Shown here one piece after another: positions 30,315-38,499 of a stretch of 64,000 nucleotides of DNA (within the stretch, counting starts at the first letter, position 1; each line of letters starts with the position of its first letter). The position numbers and the translations under genes are program-made. The notes under the pieces were generated by a model, which saw only the letters and a program-made list of their open reading frames with translations, ran no database searches and was not told the origin of the DNA. The stretch covers positions 558,001 through 622,000 of the forward strand of contig NZ_FQWU01000002.1 in NCBI RefSeq assembly GCF_900129765.1. The letters run 5' to 3'. Source of the stretch: Massilia sp. CF038 (GTDB taxonomy: Bacteria > Pseudomonadota > Gammaproteobacteria > Burkholderiales > Burkholderiaceae_D).

Positions 30315-30854
30315 TTATTCGGGAAAATCAATGTAGGCAACCGGCACGGCATTGGTAAGCCAGACGCCATTGTCCGACATAAAAAACACAAACCCGTCAC
30401 GATGCATGGCCGCCGCATTGACAACCAATATGCGCGGCTGTCCGTGGCGCGTGCCGACCTTGGTCGCCGTTTCTGTATCTGGAGACAAGTGAACATGTTG
30501 CCGAGCGCCGGCGTGCAAGCCCTGCTCGCGGATCGAAGCCACGAAACGACTCGCAGTACCGTGGAATAGCTGCGCAGGCGGCACTTGTGGCGCGAGTTTA
30601 AGATCGACTGCAACCGAATGCCCCTGGTTGGCGCGGATGCGAGTACCGTTCGCGTCGATGGCAAAGCGCTGTTTGTCGCTGTTTGCGACGATGTCGATCA
30701 GAAGCTCCCTCGTTAAGGGCGTTCCTTTTTTATTGGCGAGTGATATGAGCTGCGCGATATCAGCCCAGCCTTCGGCATCGAGCATCAAGCCGATTTCTTC
30801 CGGCTTGTGACGCAAAACCAGACTTAGAAATTTGCTAGCTCTCTCTTGATTCAT
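30315..30854 (-). CDS. kptA: RNA 2'-phosphotransferase (KptA/Tpt1)
   Basis: 179 residues, the family length. Landmarks are KFLSLVLRHKPEEIGL (RHKP, about 15-18), GTRIRANQGHSV (about 70-81), FHGTASRF (about 98-105) and HVHLSPDTETATKVGTRHG (HLS, about 121-123). They form the NAD+-binding ADP-ribosyltransferase-like site. The enzyme transfers an internal RNA 2'-phosphate to NAD+. Bacteria have no tRNA splicing that needs it, so its role is likely RNA repair. It overlaps the upstream small gene by 4 bp (ATGA). Confidence 0.93.
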   Translation of the reverse strand: MNQERASKFLSLVLRHKPEEIGLMLDAEGWADIAQLISLANKKGTPLTRELLIDIVANSDKQRFAIDANGTRIRANQGHSVAVDLKLAPQVPPAQLFHGTASRFVASIREQGLHAGARQHVHLSPDTETATKVGTRHGQPRILVVNAAAMHRDGFVFFMSDNGVWLTNAVPVAYIDFPE

Positions 30855-31333
30855 TTTATTCCTGACGTTTCTGTGGCCACAAATTGCCTCAACGATTCAA
30901 GGATTTGCCGTGACCGTTCGGCTATTGGCTGCGCGTGCCCAATCACTAGTCTGGCAGCTTCAGGACCCAGTTTTCTAACGAGTTTCGCATAACACTGCAC
31001 CTCGCGTGGCGAGTATTCCAGACTCAGCAGCTTGGCCGTTTTAAACAAAAATCGCTCGACTTCCCCAGAGTCCAACAGCTCCGGATGTTGCTTAAGCGCG
31101 CGCGCCAAATCACTTTTGATCAGGCGCCCAAACGGCAAATGAGGATCTTTCAAGATCACAGCAATGCCGACCGCCGCTGCGGCGCGGTCACCCTCACGAA
31201 TCGCACGTGCCACCCGAGTAAAGACCTGGGAAATGCGCACGCCCGGATGGTCGCAGGCAGGACGATCCTCATACGCCTCTAGGTCAAAGCCAAGAAACGG
31301 AGTGAGCTGCTCAACGGTTTCAATATGGATCAT
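30851..31333 (-). CDS. Unknown protein translationally coupled to kptA
   Basis: 160 residues from ATG 31333; a TTG/ATG three codons upstream is possible and neither has a good SD. It is all-helical and soluble, with segments such as RISQVFTRVARAIREGDRAA and SPREVQCYAKLVRKLGPEA. No motif or family is recognised. The ATGA overlap with kptA indicates joint translation, hinting at a role with RNA 2'-phosphate removal, but this is inference. Confidence 0.65.
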   Translation of the reverse strand: MIHIETVEQLTPFLGFDLEAYEDRPACDHPGVRISQVFTRVARAIREGDRAAAAVGIAVILKDPHLPFGRLIKSDLARALKQHPELLDSGEVERFLFKTAKLLSLEYSPREVQCYAKLVRKLGPEAARLVIGHAQPIAERSRQILESLRQFVATETSGIK

Positions 31334-31400
31334 AAAACACAAAGAAAAGAAGTCCCTGCATTCTAAGCCCTGCGAGCTTCATATCCCCCAAAGCCGCCCC

Positions 31401-31428
31401 CATCGCCCTCGCGAAGGCGGGGGCCCAT
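31401..31428. repeat. Single arm of the dispersed repeat
   Basis: One 28-bp arm (CATCGCCCTCGCGAAGG to GGGGCCCAT) without its inverted partner. It marks the left side of the accessory segment, just before the pseudogene terminator. Confidence 0.8.
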
Positions 31429-31456
31429 ACCACCGTTCCGCAGTCGTACGATCTGC

Positions 31457-31490
31457 CCAAAAAAAACGCTTCCGAAGAGGCGCTTTAAAA
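31457..31490 (-). terminator. Terminator after the dehydrogenase remnant
   Basis: Read on the minus strand: AAGCGCCTCTTCGGAAGCG with an imperfect stem around TTCG, followed by eight T. It sits just after the pseudogene stop, in the same relative place as the terminator behind the intact gene (40107-40140), so it was probably duplicated with the gene end or replaced by an equivalent one. Confidence 0.6.
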
Positions 31491-31504
31491 GTCATGCTGT
31501 CCAC

Positions 31505-31850
31505 CTAAGGCTTCAACGTCACCTTAAATACCTTCGTATTCGTATTATTCGGAATACTATCCTTATCCCCCGCCGCATCGCTGTTGGCCATCCAAAGATT
31601 CCCATCAATCGAAGGCTCGACAGTGCGCAACCGGTCATAAGTCCCCACAAAGAACTGCCGCACATTAGTCAGCGCATCACCACTGATATCGCTGCGATAC
31701 AAGCGATTCCCCGGCAAGGCAAGCAACGTACAACGAATTGCGCACGATGGCGATACCGCTGCACGAGCCTTCAGAATTGCATTCTGTCTGATTGGGCACG
31801 ATATAACTCGACGTAACGAGGTCGCTGCCCGAACGCGGTTAGGCCTGCAC
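31505..31850 (-). pseudogene. Decayed copy of the 3' end of the PQQ-type sugar dehydrogenase gene
   Basis: The last about 70 codons (31505-31714) encode a sequence nearly identical to the C-terminus of the intact protein at 40153 (LYRSDISGDALTNVRQFF and IPNNTNTKVFKVTLKP versus ...KIFKVTLKP). The DNA shares long identical runs, including one of over 40 bp near the 3' end. Upstream of 31720 similarity continues to about 31850, but with base insertions and deletions that break the frame, and then stops. Orientation is the same as the intact gene, so the two form a direct repeat about 8.6 kb apart. Confidence 0.88.
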
Positions 31851-32055
31851 TACAAGCAGGTACGAAACGAATGTTTTCCATGAGGGCGGCACCTTGTGTA
31901 ACGGCTGTGCAAGCCGCTGGGCGCCTTAAAATTCAGTGGTATGTGTGATGACCTAACATTCCTCAACGGCCTACCAGTGCGGGTGCATCGCGAATCCCTT
32001 CCCACCCGCGCGATAGAAGGCGATCCCACAACACCTTTTTACAGGCTGATGAGCG
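31851..32055. other. Gene-free accessory DNA
   Basis: No reading frame of note on either strand. Composition is more AT-rich than the flanking chromosome. Nothing recognisable apart from the fading similarity to the dehydrogenase gene at its left end. Confidence 0.4.
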
Positions 32056-32271
32056 CTACGGCATGTCAGTCAAGACGATCCGCTGAGGCTTAAAAACCGG
32101 GTGTTGACTCTTCGGGCATTGAGCCTCGATCGTAAGAACCACTTTATCCAGCGCACCTTCCCATGTATATCTCAACTCCGCGGTTCGTCTACCCGTCTCT
32201 ATCATCTTCGCGGCATCCCCAGCAAACGTCTGTCTAGGTAACCCTTCCGTGACAATGCGCGCATTTTCCAC
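32056..32271 (-). CDS. Possible small or truncated protein of unknown function
   Basis: 71 codons from a GTG at 32271 with no SD. The translation looks protein-like (alternating polar/hydrophobic, ending FKPQRIVLTDMP) but no family is recognised. A stop codon lies four codons upstream of the GTG. It could be the remaining C-terminus of a larger gene lost when the segment was assembled. Confidence 0.3.
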   Translation of the reverse strand: MENARIVTEGLPRQTFAGDAAKMIETGRRTAELRYTWEGALDKVVLTIEAQCPKSQHPVFKPQRIVLTDMP

Positions 32272-32429
32272 ATGGAATATTTGCTATTTTGACGTTACCT
32301 GCTAAAAAAGGATTGCTTCCCCCACGCGGAATAATATAAGAACTGCCGGTGGCCTTGGCGTACAAATTCCGTGGATTAGGTTCGATCAGGATGCTATAGC
32401 CATAGACCAATAGTCTAGTTAAAAACGAA

Positions 32430-33245
32430 ATGGCGATTTTTTGCCCAAGGCAGGTTAACCTTAACGAAAGTATCCAAGATATGCTTAAACTAGGTGAAAT
32501 AACAAAGGATGGTCACGTTATTGCGTCGATAGCTGCGCAAGACGAAGACTTGCTGGTTTATATAACCAACGCAGACCAGATTCGATATTTTACGGCAAGC
32601 AATGCTTTCGCGGAACGAATCGATCTTGGAGTTATCAATAGTACGATGAGCAAATTGAACCGGCTGCTAGATGCGTGTGATGACGATAAATTGAAAGCAA
32701 AGCTTAATAACCGGATCGCCTCCTCACTTTATGACGCGCTACTTTCAGCATCCACCGAGGCTGCCGAGCGCCGTTTTACTGAAATCCAAGGCACACTTGA
32801 AGGATTAGTCGACCGGCACACAGCCAAGCTTAGAATAATGACAATGCACATTTTCTTGACCATCATCGTTGCGGGAGTGATTAGTATTGTCGCGTTCTAC
32901 TTAGTGGACGGTCGTGAATTCTTACTTTCGGCTGCGGCAGGCGGGGTAGGTGCGCTTTTTTCCATTTTGTCACGCAACTCTGAAATTACCGTGCAACCGT
33001 TCTATTCTTTTTGGAACAATTTTCTCGAATGTTTCGCGAAAATGCTTGCAGGGATGATTGCTGCGGTGTTTGTTGTACTGGCGGTCAAGGCGAATGTTGT
33101 TTTGGGATTCGCGTCATCAACATTCTATACTTTGTTTTTGTCTGTCCTCGCCGGATTTTCGGAACGGTTCGTCCCCGATTTCTTATCTAACACCGTGAAG
33201 AAAATTTCAAGTCAAACGAACAGTAGTGATGGTGACGTCGAGTGA
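32430..33245 (+). CDS. Unknown protein: soluble N-terminal half, four membrane helices at the C-terminus
   Basis: 271 residues. The N-terminal 130 are hydrophilic and helical, probably coiled-coil in part (LKAKLNNRIASSLYDALLSA and neighbours). Four hydrophobic helices follow at about 138-160, 167-184, 200-226 and 233-250, with a small loop carrying SRNSEIT and a polar tail after GFSERFVPDFL. No SD is clear; ATG 32481 is another possible start. A sensor half plus a helical membrane bundle is a layout also seen in membrane-disrupting defence effectors, but no family match can be claimed. AT-rich codon use unlike the housekeeping genes indicates transfer. Confidence 0.7.
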   Translation: MAIFCPRQVNLNESIQDMLKLGEITKDGHVIASIAAQDEDLLVYITNADQIRYFTASNAFAERIDLGVINSTMSKLNRLLDACDDDKLKAKLNNRIASSLYDALLSASTEAAERRFTEIQGTLEGLVDRHTAKLRIMTMHIFLTIIVAGVISIVAFYLVDGREFLLSAAAGGVGALFSILSRNSEITVQPFYSFWNNFLECFAKMLAGMIAAVFVVLAVKANVVLGFASSTFYTLFLSVLAGFSERFVPDFLSNTVKKISSQTNSSDGDVE

Positions 33246-33920
33246 CCGATGAGTTTTCATCCTTTCGAATCTCAAAAGGGGCGAGGATTCGGCCGACTAA
33301 TACGCTGGATATTATTCCGACACGGAACTATGTACGATTGGCAAAATTTGATGGCTGGAAGTGGAACGCAGATATTTGAGGGCCAGCCGGCCAGCGTGCG
33401 GAAACGATTACAATGGGGCCGCAACCAGAACACAGCAGCTTTGCGCCCCCCCTGAACAGGAACTGATATCTCCTATCCGCTAGCGTAAATCGCGCAAATG
33501 TTAATTTTCTCCCAATAACGTTCCACTAAATTTCACAAGCCTCAGTACAAACAGTTGGCACCACTAGCGACCGAGCAGAATGTTGCATTTGCATCTCCGA
33601 GAATGCCATATGTCGAGACTGGCCCACCTGACGGTGTAATTTTTGACTTGACTGCTGGTTTTTTACACAGTAGGTTCACATGATTAGTCAATTCAGTACC
33701 ACGTAGATGTTTTGTAAAAGCCCGACTCGTCAGCCCCCTTAGGACCGCCTTTATCTCTCGGGTTAAATTTCTCCAAAGACGCCATACAAATAGGGGGCCA
33801 GGCACCCTGGGCGGTGCCGAAGCGAAAAATGTAGCCGTTACAAAAATTGTCCGCCCTGCACGCTTGCTGCTCAAGCTGTCATGTTGGATAACGATTCCCT
33901 TTGCTGGACTATCAACGGTT
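33246..33920. other. 675-bp gap before the giant gene
   Basis: Frames of 68 codons (33249-33455, plus) and 152 codons (33542-34000, minus) exist but show no ribosome site, motif or protein-like composition and are not called. A GC-rich hairpin-prone segment lies near 33801-33825. This gap probably contains the promoter for the giant gene; no convincing -35/-10 pair was found. Confidence 0.4.
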
Positions 33921-36900
33921 ATGGGCATGAAGAAAAAAGAAAAGACCAACAAACCGAAGGGAATATCGAACCCAGCCGCCACAGGCGGTGCGGGTAACAC
34001 TTTTGAGAGTCGCGTTCAAGCCTCGAGGCTCTTGGCAATGTGCCTGGGACACCCCATTCCCGGAAAAACGGACGGACGTGTGGTCGAGCTCAGGTTCCAG
34101 GGTCGCGTACATGATCACCATACCGACGACTTGATATGCACATTTGAAGACCGTGCAGGGGTACAAAGCCGAGTTCTGCTACAAATGAAGCTTTCGATGA
34201 CCGCCAGGGAAAAAGATAAAGTTTTCTCGGATGCAGTTGGCGGCGCGTGGACCGACTTTGTTAATCCAGCCACATTCACGCGAGGAAATGACACTTTCTT
34301 TCTCGTCTATGATACCGCCTCGGCTCATGCAATGAGCGCTGCGAGTACGGTCACCGACTGGGCCCGCCGTTCAGCCACCACTGCCGAATTTCTTTTTAAA
34401 GTCGAGAAGGAACGCTTTAGCAACGCGGGCAACCGGAATGCGCTCGCGGCCATTCGCGGGGTAGCAGGACAATTCGCAGACCGGACCCTCACAGACGATG
34501 AAGTTTTCGATTTCATTAAGCATTTGCATTTCTATCCGCAGGACCTGAACCGGGAAAAGACACCCGAGCATCTGGGATACCTGAAGGATATTCAAATGGC
34601 CACGATTCTTTCCAAGCAGAAATTTGACCCACAAGAAGTCTGGGCAGAGTTGATAAATTGCTGCATGGGTTTAAACAAGGACGCAGCAACGGTAACGTTC
34701 GACAATCTGAGCGAAATCCTCGGGAGTCGACTAAACCTGCTGTTTGCGACCGCGCGAGGTGTCAATATCTCCACCTTGGATATATTTGCATCGTCGGCGC
34801 CCACGCAAAGTTCAGATTCAACTGCAAGTGAACTAACCAGACTCAGCGGACTCATCGAAAGGCTTTCTCGAGACCAGGCTTCACGGACGGTTGATGACGC
34901 CATGCCGGCCGCGCGAATCAATTCAATAAACAAGCTGGTTTCGGGCCAACTTGATGCAATCAACAAGCGCATCAAAGCCTTACAGTACATGGATGCGTTC
35001 CAAGAAATTCAGATTTTCGGCAGGGACCAGAGCGCGTTCGATAGGCACCAGCAAGCCCGTCTAATGCTCATGCGGGCGGCGTGTCGTTGGCATATCGAGG
35101 GCGCGAAGGCTGCTGCTGACGATTTCTTGGCAGCTGCAGACCTATGCGACGACGACGACAAGTTGGCAGCTGCGCGGGTTCGAGGTCTACTGTTGAAAGA
35201 TAATATTCCCGGCGCAGTTGCCGCAGGACTTGTTGCCAGGGCAAAGTTTCCAGAGTCGTTGGCAGTTTGGCAAATCACAGCAAACGCCAGCTTCCTTCAT
35301 GGCGAAGACCTTGACCTTGCTGACATCCCTCCGGGACACGGAGACGAGGCGGACGCGCTTCAAATAGTTGCCTGGGCTAAGCACAAGCACGGAGCTATCG
35401 CAGAAGCTGTCAGCATAGTTCTCGCTGCGATTGCTAAACCGACTGCCACCTTTTTTACGAGAGATGCTGCGTTGAGCATTTGCTTGGAGAAAGCTCTGGG
35501 TAATGCGTTCATATCTACATTCAAAATTGTCGACGCTGAAGACGCAGCCGCCCTAACCACGGCAGCGAACGCTTTTTCACCTAGAGGGCAGCGGCTGTGG
35601 ACTTTACAGAGTAAGGAAACACTAGCCGCAACGGCCCATAACCTTTCGGCTGCTTTTGCCATTCTAGGGAACCCCGAAGAAGCACTCAACGTTATTTCGG
35701 AGGCTCGTTCGCACAGCGTAGATTCCGCAGACCTTGTGCGTGTTGAAATGGATGCACTCGCGTCCACGGATCGCGTTGCCCTCGCTCTTGACCGCGGCCG
35801 AGCTGAATTGCACCGCCTACCCAAAGATGGATTAGCCGCGTTCGGCCAGTTTGCTGCCGAACGTGGCGACGTAGCCGGGGTGGATGCGGCGTTCTCGGCC
35901 GCACTGCTGCTCGCGAAACGCGAACCCAAGCTCGAACAAATGTTAATTGCGCTTCGTTGGGAGGCAATGTTCCAATCCGACAAGGCGGCGGCAGTCGCCG
36001 AAATACAAGCTACCATTATCGACGATACGTCTTCGATTGCTGAACTGGCAGTTGCAGGCCGCATTCTCTTGGTCGAGGCCCCCGCCCTAGCCGCAAAGTT
36101 GATTGACTCCGCCGCACAGCGGTTGGTCACTACGAGCGACTCAGGCGAGCGATTCTTAATCGCGCAACTAATGTTACTCGCCAATCGTCTCGACAAAGCT
36201 GCGGAGGCCTACGAACTAATTCTTCCTCATGGCTTACATAGCCAAGTTCACAACGACCTGTTGTACTGCTATGTACGTCTGGATCAAAGGGTCAAAGCCA
36301 AGGAGCTTATTGATTCGTTTTCCTCGAATTGGATGTGTGACCGCAAAGCTCGCTCGCTTGCAATTGAATTGGGACTAAAGGCCGGCGATTGGGAACTACT
36401 CGGCCGGCTAGCTCCGGCGCAAATCTCCAATTTCCCGGCTGCGGCTGGCAGCTGGCTCTTTCAGTTAATGGTTGCCGGGCGCCAAAACGAACATGAAGTT
36501 GAGGATATTATATCGACGATTCCGGAGGTGCTTAACGGGAAGGTACGCGAATTAACGCAGATTGCGTCGCTTGAGATTCAGCACGGCCAAAAGAACCGCG
36601 CGATGCGCCGGCTGTACGCCATGCGTCGGACGAATTTGGAAAGCGTGGAAGCGGCATCGGCACACCTTATTGCACACGTTACCATTACGGATGACCTCCC
36701 TTTTATGGAGGACACTCTTGACGTTATAGGGCCAGGTACATCTGTCTCACTAGCTACTGATGAAGATACGACGGTCGTGTACACCATCGACCCGCTTGGA
36801 TTCAAGGACCTTCCTGCAACCACTGAATTCGTCGCTCCCGAATCCGATGTCGCTAAGCTGCTACTCGGCGCACACGTGGGAAAGCACATTACCGTGTCCG

Positions 36901-38375
36901 ACGGTTTCGGTGGTAGTCGGTTATATCTGGTCACGCATGTCCAATCTGCCTTTCGCCGACTCCTTGAGCTGTCACAATTGGCGCACAAAACCGCATTGGT
37001 TCCCTCTAGGTACGCCATATCAGTGTCAATTGGACATGATGAAGCCGGGAAGATGGACTTCAGCGCCTTGGAAAAGCAACTTCAACGGACTCATGAACGT
37101 GCGGCCCGCATCTTAAATGTGTACCACACGTCCCCAATTACCTTGGGCGGCCTCTCCACGCTACTTGGTAAAAGTGTCTTGGACATCGTTTTAGGTTGGC
37201 GAAGCGATGGCCCTGCCTTATGCGTTGGAGGCGGAGACCGTGCAGAGCGCCAAACCGCGGTGCAACGACTCCTTCAGTCAGAGGGACGATATGTCCTGGA
37301 CGGCGCTACGCTGGCGGAGCTCGCCCGGATTGACGGTTTGGACTTGCTGTCGTTGCTTCCAAAAATATGGGTTTCCTCTGCAACGCGGGACTTAATTGAG
37401 GGACACCTGGCAGAGGCCCTCATCGGCCGCACCGAAGGGACCGCTTTCATTCACGACGGTGAACTCGCGTTTCGGGCGCGAACTGCCGAGGACCAAGCCT
37501 TTGAAGAGGCAATCTTAAGAAGAATGACAGCCGCTATCAAGGCACACTGTGCAGTTGCTCCCGCCTACGGAACGAAGGACTCCGCGACATTGGCAAAGCA
37601 AGTTCAAGGTGCGGTGTCCCCAGAAGAGCACGCAGTTCTGCTGCTCGCGGTTGAGAAGGAGGCGACCTTGATATCCGTCGACGCACGGTTGCGCTCCTTC
37701 GCCTCGGCAGTTTTTGGACTACAAGGCGTTTGGCCGCAGGCCCTACTAGAGATGGCACGACAGCGAGGAGCTATCACTGAGGACGATTACTCGCACGCCA
37801 TTATCAAGCAGTTCTTGGCCAACCGTTCGTTCATTTCCGTGAACAGCAGAGACTTATTGTTTATGACATACCAAGGGACTGGCTACCTGCGGTACGGGAT
37901 GACGGTGCTTGACGATTACCTCGCATCACCTGATACAGATTTTTACTCTGCAGCCGACGTAATGTTCGGTTTTTTGCAACTCCTGGCTGAGAGCAACTGT
38001 CACTTCGGTCCAATTGCAACTCTATTGGAGCGCACCGGAGAAGCGCTGCTTAGGCATAAGGATTGTCCGAAGTCGTATGCAGTAGCGCTCACGGTAGCTG
38101 CCCAAAGAGAATTTTCTAACGGAAATCCAGCGCGGGAGCACCTGCTCGCTCTGGCCGTCCGACGAGCAGAGATGGCATCTGCTCTTCCGCGAAAAGTCCA
38201 GTCCTTGAACGACGTCCAAGTGTTGATGTGCAGTAATCCCCCGATGATTGCCCACATAAAAAAGGACAGGGATGATCAGGAGTTTTCGCAACTTGCGGAA
38301 CCACCGACCGTTAAAGGTTCCATTTCTAAGGGTTCGACTGAAGCCTCACCCGAAGTCCGAGTTAGGGAGCTTTAG
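33921..38375 (+). CDS. Giant multidomain protein: PD-(D/E)xK-like nuclease - TPR solenoid - GreA-C-like segment - PIN-like domain
   Basis: About 1,484 residues (ATG 33921 or 33927; the frame opens at a TTG at 33864, no SD is clear). Residues about 25-150 fit a restriction-type nuclease core: Glu30 in NTFESRVQ, acidic DD at 69-70 in HTDDLICTF, then Gln88-Met-Lys90 in VLLQMKLS, i.e. D...QxK as in Cap4/DUF4297-like dsDNA nucleases. Residues about 340-920 are a long helical-repeat region of TPR type. About 930-1010 (GPGTSVSL, then SDVAKLLLGAHVGKHITV) resembles the C-terminal domain of GreA/GreB. About 1120-1300 resembles a DUF3368-type PIN domain: YVLDGATLAELARIDGLDLL and LISVDARLRSFA. No Walker A loop is seen. 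Function unknown; a defence nuclease is the leading idea. Confidence 0.85.
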   Translation: MGMKKKEKTNKPKGISNPAATGGAGNTFESRVQASRLLAMCLGHPIPGKTDGRVVELRFQGRVHDHHTDDLICTFEDRAGVQSRVLLQMKLSMTAREKDKVFSDAVGGAWTDFVNPATFTRGNDTFFLVYDTASAHAMSAASTVTDWARRSATTAEFLFKVEKERFSNAGNRNALAAIRGVAGQFADRTLTDDEVFDFIKHLHFYPQDLNREKTPEHLGYLKDIQMATILSKQKFDPQEVWAELINCCMGLNKDAATVTFDNLSEILGSRLNLLFATARGVNISTLDIFASSAPTQSSDSTASELTRLSGLIERLSRDQASRTVDDAMPAARINSINKLVSGQLDAINKRIKALQYMDAFQEIQIFGRDQSAFDRHQQARLMLMRAACRWHIEGAKAAADDFLAAADLCDDDDKLAAARVRGLLLKDNIPGAVAAGLVARAKFPESLAVWQITANASFLHGEDLDLADIPPGHGDEADALQIVAWAKHKHGAIAEAVSIVLAAIAKPTATFFTRDAALSICLEKALGNAFISTFKIVDAEDAAALTTAANAFSPRGQRLWTLQSKETLAATAHNLSAAFAILGNPEEALNVISEARSHSVDSADLVRVEMDALASTDRVALALDRGRAELHRLPKDGLAAFGQFAAERGDVAGVDAAFSAALLLAKREPKLEQMLIALRWEAMFQSDKAAAVAEIQATIIDDTSSIAELAVAGRILLVEAPALAAKLIDSAAQRLVTTSDSGERFLIAQLMLLANRLDKAAEAYELILPHGLHSQVHNDLLYCYVRLDQRVKAKELIDSFSSNWMCDRKARSLAIELGLKAGDWELLGRLAPAQISNFPAAAGSWLFQLMVAGRQNEHEVEDIISTIPEVLNGKVRELTQIASLEIQHGQKNRAMRRLYAMRRTNLESVEAASAHLIAHVTITDDLPFMEDTLDVIGPGTSVSLATDEDTTVVYTIDPLGFKDLPATTEFVAPESDVAKLLLGAHVGKHITVSDGFGGSRLYLVTHVQSAFRRLLELSQLAHKTALVPSRYAISVSIGHDEAGKMDFSALEKQLQRTHERAARILNVYHTSPITLGGLSTLLGKSVLDIVLGWRSDGPALCVGGGDRAERQTAVQRLLQSEGRYVLDGATLAELARIDGLDLLSLLPKIWVSSATRDLIEGHLAEALIGRTEGTAFIHDGELAFRARTAEDQAFEEAILRRMTAAIKAHCAVAPAYGTKDSATLAKQVQGAVSPEEHAVLLLAVEKEATLISVDARLRSFASAVFGLQGVWPQALLEMARQRGAITEDDYSHAIIKQFLANRSFISVNSRDLLFMTYQGTGYLRYGMTVLDDYLASPDTDFYSAADVMFGFLQLLAESNCHFGPIATLLERTGEALLRHKDCPKSYAVALTVAAQREFSNGNPAREHLLALAVRRAEMASALPRKVQSLNDVQVLMCSNPPMIAHIKKDRDDQEFSQLAEPPTVKGSISKGSTEASPEVRVREL

Positions 38376-38499
38376 TCCAACAAAAGAGTATCGTAAATTC
38401 GCTGAATGTAGTCGAGATTTAAAGGTGCACAACTCACGTGTGCCGCACAGAACGCGGCATTCAGGTCGCCGAAAACCGCTGTTCGTCACGCCCGGAAAA

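Noticed and set aside
33249-33455. 68-codon frame behind the membrane protein
   Set aside because: No ribosome site; biased to Trp/Arg/Gly without hydrophobic pattern; chance frame is more likely.
33542-34000. 152-codon minus-strand frame before the giant gene
   Set aside because: No ribosome site, overlaps the giant gene's start, and composition is not protein-like.
33921-38375. STAND/Avs-type ATPase
   Set aside because: No Walker A (GxxxxGKS/T) in the region between nuclease and TPR parts.
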